Source of the DNA: Ochromonas danica
Taxonomy: Eukaryota; Sar; Chrysophyceae; Chromulinales; Chromulinaceae
Reading direction: 5' to 3'
Length of the DNA stretch: 64,000 bases
Assembly (NCBI GenBank): GCA_015146655.1
Contig: VKHL01000061.1
Location: 1 to 64,000, forward strand
Translations under genes and position numbers: made by a program
Shown here: in pieces, positions 31,918-40,651 of the stretch
How the letters are laid out: each line of letters opens with the position of its first letter
Numbering within the stretch: position 1 is the first letter of the stretch
The notes under the pieces: generated by a model
Database searches by the model: none
What the model was told of the DNA's origin: nothing
What the model saw: only the letters and a program-made list of their open reading frames with translations

Positions 31918-32804
31918 ATGACGACGGCTGAACCTGATAACACTGTTTTGTTGGAGCACATCGAGGCTGGCAAGGCTGAGCATCAGCGCCGCATGGATCT
32001 CAATCATCCCATGCTCAACCAGAACCCCACCTACATCTATCTCAGCCAGTCTGAGAAACTTCATGGTGCCTTATCTCAGCAAACCCCTACCATCGCCAAC
32101 CCTGCTCCTCTGGGTCTTTGTGCTTTCGGCATGACCACCTTCATCATCTCCATGTATAATGCAGGAGCCATTATTGGTGAGTACTTTGTCGCATTGTCTT
32201 CTATACGCGTAATCTAACATTTCTGACACTGTCATGCATAGACTTGAGATCTCCTACTCAAGGAGCTGGCATGGGTATGTGCATGTTCTATGGTGGAGTG
32301 GTTCTTTTGCTTGCTGGAATGTGGGAGTTCAAGACTGGAAACACCGATGGCGCTATTCTCTTCTCTTCGTATGGTGGCTTCTGGTTGAGTTACTCTGCAA
32401 TGTACGTGAGTGCCTTCAACTTCATGGCTGGCTATGCATATGCTGATCCTCAAGTTCGATATGATGCTGTGGGCATCTTCTTGCTGGCATGGAGCTTCTT
32501 CTCTTTCATGTGGATGATCGCTATGCACCGATCCACTTTAGCGTTGATGTTCTTATTGTGGCTGGTGGGCATGACCACGCTGTTGCTTGCCATCGGACAG
32601 TTCAAAGGCAACGATCTCTATTTGCAGCGTGCTGGAGGCATCTTTGGTATTTGTGGCGCTGCCGCGGCCTTCTATGGAGCCCTTGCGACCTACATGACCA
32701 AGAAGAACAGCTTCATCACTCTGCCTCTCTTCGAAATGGACCCTATCTATAGAAGACTTGGTTGGCTCGCGGATGAACCTGATGAGGACGAGAAGAATAA
32801 TTAA
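31918..32804 (+). CDS. AceTr (GPR1/FUN34/SatP) acetate transporter family
   Basis: Exons 31918..32176 and 32242..32804 (65-nt intron, phase 1), 273 residues. The family signature NPAPLGLCAFGMTTF lies at residues 61-75, at the start of the first of six membrane segments. Further segments include MCMFYGGVVLLLAGMWEF, YGGFWLSYSAMYVS, YDAVGIFLLAWSFFSFMWMI and GGIFGICGAAAAFYGAL. The N-terminal 55 residues and the tail (DEPDEDEKNN) are hydrophilic. AceTr proteins move acetate or succinate with protons across plasma or organellar membranes. The splice joins AII to DLRSPTQGAGMG, keeping the membrane segment order normal. Confidence 0.9.
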
Positions 32805-33182
32805 TGGGTTTATACATGAGCGAGTGTTTATTTCGATCTAGCCTTCGTCAGCTCATAGTTTATTGCTAGCTCGGTTATTAGACTGTTTGAATTATGCAAT
32901 AGAGAGAGTCGCTTCAGATATGAAACCTTGTAATCTACTGGTTTTAGTTATTAGCGATTATTAATATTAAAGATTCCACATTTTTAAAATTTAAATTCAA
33001 TACCAATCATTTGCTTTATACTACAGTAGTACTTTACACTCTGTAAGCCTTAGCATCACCAAACTTGTTAATCTTCGTAGTGTAATGAAAATGCTTAATT
33101 CATATTAAGGAAATGTGTAATTAGACCCAGCACTCGAATTGCTCACTCAACCATTAAGACTGATTGCTGTGGATATCTTGGC
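32805..33182. other. AT-rich intergenic region
   Basis: 378 bp, markedly more AT-rich than the neighbouring genes (e.g. TTTTTAAAATTTAAATTC near 32979), with no coding frame. It would hold the 3' end of the transporter gene and the promoter of the following large gene. Confidence 0.5.
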
Positions 33183-36100
33183 ATGGTGTCAGACCAGGAG
33201 AGTGATGAGACAAGAGAAGAGAGAGAAGAGAATGGTGAAAAGGCACAGTCGAGTCAGCATCAGCAGAGTGTCTCTCTCATGGAACCTCCCAGCAAACGCC
33301 CTCGCCTGGCCCTCTGCCAGCAGCCCGTCAGCCAATCTGATGGCGTCACTCCAGCCACTCGCACTTCCTCCCCGCCTGCTCGCCCTCCTGCCAAGTTCCT
33401 AATGGATGACTGCCCGCAGTGCTTCTGCTTCCTTTGTAACACTCCTGTCAGTCGCTGTCAGGACTGGGCACAGCACGCCTTGGACATGGCCGAGCACAAG
33501 TTGTGGCTGCTGCGCCATCGCTCCACCTGCACGCTTCACTTGCACCTGCTGACTCCAGCCCAGAGGCTGAGGCTCAGGCAGCACTTCCCCACCTCCACCA
33601 AGCGATGGACTTCTCCCTCTGAACCTGACCTGCTGGCCCTCATCAAGCAAATGGAGGACTATTACCTTGCGCTTGGCAGTAAGAAGGTACAGCAGCAGGA
33701 GGAGCAGGAGCAGGAGGAGGGGGAGGTGATGGTAGTGGCTGCAGAGCTCTACCTCCTCCTCCTCCAGCTAGGCGATGACACCGTCCATCTGGTGAAGACT
33801 CTCCTGCTAGACCTCTTCGTACACGAAGGATTGCGTCGTCATCGCCTAGGCGAGAGGTGGAGAGAGTGTGTGAGAGAGGTAGTGTCTCTGAGGAAGTGGT
33901 CCTCCCTCAGCGATCTGTTAGCCTTCCTGGACCACTTTCACGACATCTTCGGGCTACCCTTGACACACGCCCTCACTACCTCGAACACTACCTTGACACA
34001 CGCCCTCACTACCTCGAACACTACCTTGACACACGCCCTCACTACCTCGAACACTACCTCTACCTCTAACACTACCTCGACCACCACCTCTAGAGGGTAT
34101 CTGGTGGATGAGGACCGTCTGGCAGTGTTCATGGCCTCTCTGCTGCCCAGGCTGTCGTTGTGTCAGATGGAGAAGTGGTCGGCCTTCTACCCCGGCTTGG
34201 CCATCACATCGCTACCTGTTAAGATACTCTTGCAGTTCTTCCTGCTGCCTGTTGAGGTGCAAGAAGAGAGGCAGATGGGGAAGTGCTGGGCAGTGGTGCA
34301 GACGCTGTGGGACTGTGCTACCCTCGAGTCACTGCAGCACTACCTCGAGCACTACCTCGACACTACCTCCTCCTCCTCCTCCTCCACCACCGACCCTACA
34401 CAGGAGCATAGGAGGAGGGTGAAGGGACTGTTCGCAGTGCTGACCTTCGCCTGCTCGAGCTGCTTCTCTCAAATGCCAAACAAGGCGATCGACCAGATCT
34501 ACCGCGACAAGCTCCTCCTCCTCCTCCGCCCACTGCTGCGGTTCTTCTTGTCTTCTATCTCTTTACAAGAGGTGAAGATGCTGAAGGATATGACAGAGGG
34601 AGCTGATTCACTTTATGTGTCGATCTGTGCAGAGCAGATGGTACAGGGGCAGGAGGAGGAGGAGGTGGGTGCTGTGCTACCCTTGCTAACCATCGAGAAT
34701 GACAAAACTCTCTTCTGGAAGTGGGTACAGAACAATCCCTCCAGGTTCTATAACACTCTGACGAAGCATGTTGCTGGTAATGGAGAGGTAGCACCCTCAG
34801 CGGTAGTGTTGCTAGTGTTGCTATTCCTGCACAGTCAAGCCAACAAGTTGATGCTAGCAGGTAGTCGAGACTTGCTAGTCTCATGCTTTGAACCAGACGA
34901 CTTGCATGGTATGACTGTTGTGCTGCACTACCTCGCCTTGCCACGAGGCTCCTCCTCCTCCTCCACCACCACCTCCTCCTCCTCCTCCTTCCTGACTACA
35001 TGGGGACCGCAACTTGTCCAGCTAGCATTGCGCGTCATCATCCTCCAGCCTGTCTCACCAACACTACCGCTAATGATGACCTCTACCTCTACCTCTTCTA
35101 CCTCGACTACCCCATCATGGCTCTGCCTGCCTACCTTCTCCCTCCTCAACGAACACACGCTAGCCATCTCTTCGCTACCTCTCACAGACGACTCCAGCGA
35201 TGAGATACCTCCCCTCCTCCTCCTCCTGCGCTTGAGGAGTGCCTATGAAGTGCGCAAGTCGATGACCAATCCAGACAGTGTGTTGTACCGCTACTTCGAG
35301 TCAACGGTCACCTCCTCACAGCAAGTGCAGCTCTTCGCAGCTATCCTCGCTAGCCTTCCTCCTGCTCCTGCTCCTCCTGCTCCTGCTGCTATTGAAGAGG
35401 TAGTGGCTAGTCTGCTAAGAGCTAAAGTGGCGGTAACTGTCCTATGGAAGGGGTTGCTGCGGTATGTGCTGGTCTCAACAGGTGATGCCGAGGACCGCCT
35501 GGTTCGCTTCCAACTTCTCTGTGAGCTACTAAGAGTCTTCTCTAAGAGAGAGAAGGAGGAGGAGGAGGAGGAGGAGGAGGAGATCAACTGGTCGGCTGTG
35601 GCTATGCATTGCAGCAGTCAAGAGGAATTGCTAGCGAGTCCATCAGGTTTGGTCGTCTTGCTCTTCTCGCAGTTCCTCGCCGCCCTACAGCAACTAGCCA
35701 CACCCTCCTCCTCCTCCTCCTCCACCACCACCTCCTCCTCCTCCTCTGCCAGCTTCTTCCTCATGGTGCTCGATCGCCTCTATGACCTCGTCAAGAAGAC
35801 TTTGTCGAGACTGTCTGACAGTCAATTGCGCCAAGTCTGTCAGCTGTACCTGCTAGTCATTCCTCCTCCTGCTAAGGCAGTGTCCAGTGTAGACCTCGTG
35901 GCTAACAGCCTCGTCTCCAACTGGAAGCTCCTATTCAACGACATGTTCGCTATGCAACCTAGTCGACTAGTGGCTGAGGACTGGGGAGTGCACAGGTTAG
36001 AGAGAGAGGTAGCAGAGGTAGTCACTCGTGCTCTGCTACACGATGGCGACAGAGGTAGCAGTGGTAGCAGTGGTAGCAGTCTGTCTGACTTGATGCAGCG

Positions 36101-37874
36101 CGGGGCCAAGCAGATGTCTGCTGACGTCTTCTTCCGTCTGTTTGTGATGACTTTGGCTGGCATGGACTGCAGGCCTATCCTCGCCCTCTCCTCCTCCTCC
36201 TCCTCCTCCACCACCACCACCACCACCACCACCACTTCTATTTCTCATACCGCATCTGACTTGTTCTCCAAAGAGCTCGCAGGGCGTCTAGAGGCCCTCG
36301 GAGGACTGCTTCTCACTGCCAGCGGCTATTCACTCGAAGTGTTTGCCTCCGCCGCGCTGCAGGCGATGGCCGTGGACGCCGAGGGACTAGCACACAGCCT
36401 GCTCTTCTGCATCATCAAAGCCACTCCAACACAAGAACTGATACGTGTAGTCGACTGGTCACTACCTCTCCTAGTGGCCGAGCTGGACTGCAGGCGATTC
36501 TTCGCGATTCAGTCGACAATGAAGACGACCGCTAGCATCAACTGGGCGAGAGGTCGTGTGCAGAAGAGATCCGAAGGGACGGAGACGAAGGTAGCACTGG
36601 CTTGTACCGCAGCCTTCCTAGGCAGTCTGTCGCAGCTCATCGCCTCCACGACGCGGTCGTCTGTCAAGCAGTTCTTCGAGAAGGTGACCGCCTCAGACGA
36701 TCCGCGCGATCACTTGCAAGTCATCGCCAAGATGATGGCCTTCTGTCCGCCTAGCAGGCTGTGGTCTCTCTTGCAGAGTGTGTCTGGGTATGTGGGAGAG
36801 GTAGCAGTGGACTACCCGCAGCCGTTGCTACCTCTCTACCTCCTCAACAAACTGCAGGATTTGTCTCGAGGAGGAGGAGGAGGTAGTGCTACCTGGCCAC
36901 ACCTCTATGAGATACTCTTCTACACCTCCTCCTCCTCCTCCCCCTCCTTCAAGAAGTGCTACCTCTCTCTCTGCTTCAAGTCTTGTTCCTTCTCTTGCAA
37001 CAGCAGCTTTGCTCGAGACGTCAAGACTCGACTAGTCGCTTGGCTGACCAATTTGACCACCGAGGAGAAGGGTAGTCTGCCATTGGCTCGCCTCAAGATG
37101 ACCTGGTCACACTATTTCAAACTACTCGATGTAGCTGACCACTCCTCCTCCTCCACCACCACCACCTCCTCCTCCTCCTCTGCTGCTGCGTCATCTCTTG
37201 AAGAGCACAAGCTTGTCTGGAGTGTCGTGGCCAACTACCACCGCCTGGCTTATGTCTCGAAGGGTTTGTTGCATGACCTACATGACCTCTTCTTGGCGAT
37301 CTCGTCGCGGCTACCCCTCAGCGTGTTACCACAGCACACACCCTTCTGTCACTTGCTAGGCAGCATCCTGCAGAGACAGCCGGAGATTGTGAGCAGGAGA
37401 GAGGAGGACTACCGCGCTGCCTTGCATTCGTTAAGGCAGTGGGTAGGACTAGCTGCTGCTCCTCCTCCTCCTCCTCCTCCTCCTCCACCTGATAGTGTCA
37501 AGACAAAGACAGCCCGCGCGGGTCAAGCACAACAACGCCAATTCGAGACAGCGCGGGCCTTTCTGCGTGCACAGCTGGCTCTGATCCCCTACACTCCGCT
37601 ACCCGCACCTCCTCCTCCTCCTCCTGACTCCTCGCTCAATGATGTAGTCGTTGCGCCGATGGAGCCAGCAGCAAGTGAAGATGTCGAAGGAGCGCTCCCT
37701 GCTCTCCCTTCTGAGCCATCTCCCCAACCGCCTCTTGCCTCTCAATCAGAACAGCAAGAAGTGATGGAGGAGGAGGAGGAGGAGGTGCAGATACTATCAC
37801 AAGACCAAGAAGAAGCAGAAGAAGGTAAAGGAGAAGTAGAAGAGGCCAGCAGAGCACCTCATTGTACAATATAA
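33183..37874 (+). CDS. Large unrecognised protein with Ser/Thr tracts
   Basis: 1,563 residues in one exon with normal coding character between low-complexity tracts. Near the N-terminus is a compact cysteine cluster, CPQCFCFLC...C at residues 77-92 followed by QDWAQHALDM, resembling a small zinc-binding module. The rest is predicted helical solenoid (many LLxxLL segments), interrupted by at least six SSSS..TTTT..SSSS tracts encoded by (TCC)n(ACC)n(TCC)n, three 11-residue THALTTSNTTL repeats (DNA unit 33 bp, 33960-34058), and a C-terminal poly-Pro/poly-Glu tail. I do not recognise the family; ubiquitin-ligase or nucleolar scaffold roles would be guesses. The uninterrupted length and codon use make it a real gene. 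Confidence 0.72.
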   Translation: MVSDQESDETREEREENGEKAQSSQHQQSVSLMEPPSKRPRLALCQQPVSQSDGVTPATRTSSPPARPPAKFLMDDCPQCFCFLCNTPVSRCQDWAQHALDMAEHKLWLLRHRSTCTLHLHLLTPAQRLRLRQHFPTSTKRWTSPSEPDLLALIKQMEDYYLALGSKKVQQQEEQEQEEGEVMVVAAELYLLLLQLGDDTVHLVKTLLLDLFVHEGLRRHRLGERWRECVREVVSLRKWSSLSDLLAFLDHFHDIFGLPLTHALTTSNTTLTHALTTSNTTLTHALTTSNTTSTSNTTSTTTSRGYLVDEDRLAVFMASLLPRLSLCQMEKWSAFYPGLAITSLPVKILLQFFLLPVEVQEERQMGKCWAVVQTLWDCATLESLQHYLEHYLDTTSSSSSSTTDPTQEHRRRVKGLFAVLTFACSSCFSQMPNKAIDQIYRDKLLLLLRPLLRFFLSSISLQEVKMLKDMTEGADSLYVSICAEQMVQGQEEEEVGAVLPLLTIENDKTLFWKWVQNNPSRFYNTLTKHVAGNGEVAPSAVVLLVLLFLHSQANKLMLAGSRDLLVSCFEPDDLHGMTVVLHYLALPRGSSSSSTTTSSSSSFLTTWGPQLVQLALRVIILQPVSPTLPLMMTSTSTSSTSTTPSWLCLPTFSLLNEHTLAISSLPLTDDSSDEIPPLLLLLRLRSAYEVRKSMTNPDSVLYRYFESTVTSSQQVQLFAAILASLPPAPAPPAPAAIEEVVASLLRAKVAVTVLWKGLLRYVLVSTGDAEDRLVRFQLLCELLRVFSKREKEEEEEEEEEINWSAVAMHCSSQEELLASPSGLVVLLFSQFLAALQQLATPSSSSSSTTTSSSSSASFFLMVLDRLYDLVKKTLSRLSDSQLRQVCQLYLLVIPPPAKAVSSVDLVANSLVSNWKLLFNDMFAMQPSRLVAEDWGVHRLEREVAEVVTRALLHDGDRGSSGSSGSSLSDLMQRGAKQMSADVFFRLFVMTLAGMDCRPILALSSSSSSSTTTTTTTTTSISHTASDLFSKELAGRLEALGGLLLTASGYSLEVFASAALQAMAVDAEGLAHSLLFCIIKATPTQELIRVVDWSLPLLVAELDCRRFFAIQSTMKTTASINWARGRVQKRSEGTETKVALACTAAFLGSLSQLIASTTRSSVKQFFEKVTASDDPRDHLQVIAKMMAFCPPSRLWSLLQSVSGYVGEVAVDYPQPLLPLYLLNKLQDLSRGGGGGSATWPHLYEILFYTSSSSSPSFKKCYLSLCFKSCSFSCNSSFARDVKTRLVAWLTNLTTEEKGSLPLARLKMTWSHYFKLLDVADHSSSSTTTTSSSSSAAASSLEEHKLVWSVVANYHRLAYVSKGLLHDLHDLFLAISSRLPLSVLPQHTPFCHLLGSILQRQPEIVSRREEDYRAALHSLRQWVGLAAAPPPPPPPPPPDSVKTKTARAGQAQQRQFETARAFLRAQLALIPYTPLPAPPPPPPDSSLNDVVVAPMEPAASEDVEGALPALPSEPSPQPPLASQSEQQEVMEEEEEEVQILSQDQEEAEEGKGEVEEASRAPHCTI
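33960..34058. repeat. 33-bp minisatellite inside the large gene
   Basis: Three identical copies of a unit starting TTGACACACGCCCTCACTAC, at 33960, 33993 and 34026, then a shortened remnant. The unit length is a multiple of three, so the reading frame is kept. Confidence 0.9.
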
Positions 37875-37920
37875 TATAGCTGTAGTAGATACTGTAGTAG
37901 CTACAGTCCCTGTATAGTCA

Positions 37921-38575
37921 CACACACACACAGTGCACCTTAACTTAACTAGTCTAGCTACATTACATCCATTATGTGTGTAGCACACACTACACCTTAA
38001 CTTAACTAGTCTAGCTACATTACATCCATTATGTGTGTAGCACACACTACACCTTAACTTAACTAGTCTAGCTACATTACATCCATTATGTGTGTAGCAC
38101 ACACTACACCTTAACTTAACTAGTCTAGCTACATTACATCCATTATGTGTGTAGCACACACTACACCTTAACTTAACTAGTCTAGCTACATTACATCCAT
38201 TATGTGTGTAGCACACACTACACCTTAACTTAACTAGTCTAGCTACATTACATCCATTATGTGTGTAGCACACACCACACCTTAACTTAACTAGTCTAGC
38301 TACATTACATCCATTATGTGTGTAGCACACACCACACCTTAACTTAACTAGTCTAGCTACATTACATCCATTATGTGTGTAGCACACACCACACCTTAAC
38401 TTAACTAGTCTAGCTACATTACATCCATTATGTGTGTAGCACACACCACACCTTAACTTAACTAGTCTAGCTACATTACATCCATTATGTGTGTAGCACA
38501 CACCACACCTTAACTTAACTAGTCTAGCTACATTACATCCATTATGTGTGTAGCACACACCACACCTTACAACAT
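37921..38575. repeat. 57-bp minisatellite, about 11 copies
   Basis: Tandem array with an exact 57-bp period directly downstream of the large gene. Each unit contains TTAACTTAACTAGTCTAGCT and ATTATGTGTGTAGCAC. The first copy is variant (AGTGCACC), the next five carry CACTACACC and the last six CACCACACC, so the array consists of two homogeneous blocks. Because 57 is a multiple of three, a stopless minus-strand frame of 19-residue repeats arises; this is not evidence of a gene. Confidence 0.97.
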
Positions 38576-38582
38576 GCACCAC

Positions 38583-39416
38583 TAGCCACCTAAGCTTAGG
38601 TATAATACGAGTAGCTTACAGCAGCTAATAGACCATTGCTAGACTACATTGTACAGTAGACCAGTACTACCGTCACGTACGACATGAAGACATTGTCTTG
38701 AATTGTATTGGCCCTTCCTGGACACATAATTGACAAAATATGGCTTTCCTTGTCTGAATCCAGAGATTGGGTTAATCTTCTCACAGTCAGTGTGATTTTG
38801 GAAGCTTATCGTATCGTCCTGCATGATGTTTCCTTTGCCTCTTTCTTCGTAAAACAGCAGTAGACTAGACTAGACTAGACTGCTGCTGCTGCTGCTGTCA
38901 AGGATAACCTTTCCAGCTTAACATGGTCGTAAGACGGTTGAGTCTGCACTGCATGATTGTTACGTGTTCAACCGTCTTACAACCACATCAAGCTGGAAAA
39001 ACATGACAATTAGTCCTGAACTGTTGGGTATTGGTGTAGCAAAAGGGATTATTGCAAGTTATTCTACCAACCTCCCCTCCTACTCCTCCTGATCCAGTTG
39101 CAGCGACAGCTTCTTCAACTTCAACTTCAACTTGAGGATCTTTAGCTGCTGCAGGAGGCAAAGGAGGCCTCTTGGTCCAAAGGCGTGATTCTCTTCTCTT
39201 CTGTCTTAATTTGTTTTGCTCAAAACGCCGCCTTATCTTAATTTATATTTTAAACCCGATTAACGTTATCTTATGACGGTAGTGCATCAGATATGAAACG
39301 GTCACTGTAAAAACGCGATAGTTTTACAAACTCGTTGTTCTGCTGTAAGTTAAAGCTAAATCTCCAGATCTGGAGGTTTGTCTTTCTCTCTGAGGGGAGG
39401 TAGTCACTTGCTGGCG
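38583..39416. other. Spacer with CTAGA and CTG repeats and a hairpin
   Basis: No complete gene. It holds (CTAGA)n at about 38861-38880, (CTG)n at 38880-38897, the large inverted repeat at 38911-38998, and a minus-strand stopless stretch of about 85 codons (38988-39244, ending NCHVFPA) without an ATG that could be part of a decayed gene. Confidence 0.5.
38911..38998 (-). repeat. 31-bp inverted repeat / RNA hairpin candidate
   Basis: Left arm 38911-38941 (TTCCAGCTTAACATGGTCGT...) and right arm 38968-38998 are inverted copies separated by 26 nt. They differ at four positions. On a plus-strand RNA these would be A-C mismatches, but on a minus-strand RNA all four become G-U pairs, giving an unbroken 31-bp stem. 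The next outer positions can also pair as U-A, then G-U pairs. It may be a small-RNA precursor or a fold-back element; no host gene is identified. Confidence 0.5.
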
Positions 39417-40505
39417 ATGGCGGCAAATGAAGAGACGCTTTCATTAAGTGAAGACGACGACCCCTCCGTGCTGGCGCTAGGACGACTTCTATCCTTTCTA
39501 GAGGAGGAGGAGGTCGCCCTGGGCGAGGCTGAGGCCGTTGAGATGGCGCGCTATCTGCACGAGGCCAAGCAGCGCATTGGCGCGCCTTCGCTGTGCTCCA
39601 TGTTGAACACACTCGGTACGCGATCCTCCTTTGCCACTTCTCTCTCCATCTCACCTCTTCTCTTGCTGGTGGGTGTCCTAGGAATGTCCTTCGCCAGGGC
39701 CCGGCAGAGCGAAGGGGTCGCCAGCAGCTTTGCCAAGCAAGTGCTCGAGCTGGCCAGAGCTTCGGTCGCTTTGGGTGGCGATGACGAGCTGTCTAGTCTG
39801 GAGGAGCGACTCTACCTGGACTCTTCCTCGCAGTCCACTGGAGCCGCGGAGGTCGAAGGCAGTGAAGCAGTCCAGCGGCGACTGCGGCAGCTGCTCTGTC
39901 GACTCTTTCTAGCCGTGCAGAGGACCAAATCTCACGGGCAGCAGGAGGACAAGGAGAACGAGGAGATTTTGCAGGAGTTGGCAGAAGGCTACAGTGGCGA
40001 GGGGTGGCTGCGCTGGGAGTCTCTGCCCAGCGAGGCGGAGAGACAAAACGCTGTGCTGGCTTTCCTTCCCGCCGCGCTGGAGGCCGAGAAAGCCGCCTCT
40101 TCCCCGCCCGCCACTTCCCTTCTTCCTTCTTCATCCTCTCTGGCTTCTGCTCCTCCTCGTTCTCTGCGGGAGTTAACCTCGGAGGAGGCTGTGTCTGCGG
40201 TCAACAGCTCTGTGCTTCCCTTCGGACTCGCCGTGCTGCTCGAGGCCTACCCGCTGCCTACCATCCCCATCTCTGTGGAGGAGGAGGAGCTGCAACCACT
40301 GCTCTTGCTTGACGCAAAGCAGCCAGTGGAGAAGAAGGAAGATGAGCGCGCAGTCAAGCGAGGCACTCTGCCCAAGATGCGCTCGAAGGTCATCCGCCTC
40401 GTCGACCACCTGCGCACTGACGTGAACATTAGCAAAGTGGTGGAGGACTTCATCGTGCGCGATGAGCAGCGCTTCTTGGCCTTCCTACATGCCTACCAGG
40501 GATGA
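39417..40505 (+). CDS. Unknown family A protein
   Basis: Exons 39417..39615 and 39682..40505 with a 66-nt intron (phase 1), 340 residues, starting MAANEETLSLSEDDD. The intron lies after NTLG, the same place and phase as in the family members at 91 and 44979. It has no stop and is a multiple of three, so an unspliced frame also exists and reads a false membrane-like segment. The mature frame continues MSFARARQSEGVASSFAKQV and ends in the family block VNISKVVEDFIVRDEQRFLAFL. The middle is Ala/Glu-rich and more diverged than in the other members. It is convergent with the next family A gene 146 bp away. Function unknown. Confidence 0.75.
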   Translation: MAANEETLSLSEDDDPSVLALGRLLSFLEEEEVALGEAEAVEMARYLHEAKQRIGAPSLCSMLNTLGTRSSFATSLSISPLLLLVGVLGMSFARARQSEGVASSFAKQVLELARASVALGGDDELSSLEERLYLDSSSQSTGAAEVEGSEAVQRRLRQLLCRLFLAVQRTKSHGQQEDKENEEILQELAEGYSGEGWLRWESLPSEAERQNAVLAFLPAALEAEKAASSPPATSLLPSSSSLASAPPRSLRELTSEEAVSAVNSSVLPFGLAVLLEAYPLPTIPISVEEEELQPLLLLDAKQPVEKKEDERAVKRGTLPKMRSKVIRLVDHLRTDVNISKVVEDFIVRDEQRFLAFLHAYQG

Positions 40506-40651
40506 TGATGATGGTGGTGGTGATGGGCTCTTTGTATCATAGCCGATGTTTGTGTAAATAGCCTGTGGCCTTAGTTAAGAGATCTTTTACATGTCTACCT
40601 ACAGTATCTCACTGGTGGTTAATATCTACCACCTGCTTGCTTGCTTGGTAA

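Noticed and set aside
37921-38575. CRISPR-like array
   Set aside because: Units are contiguous with no unique spacers, and the genome is eukaryotic.
37797-38582. 261-residue minus-strand frame of 19-residue repeats
   Set aside because: It is a by-product of the 57-bp minisatellite, whose period is a multiple of three.
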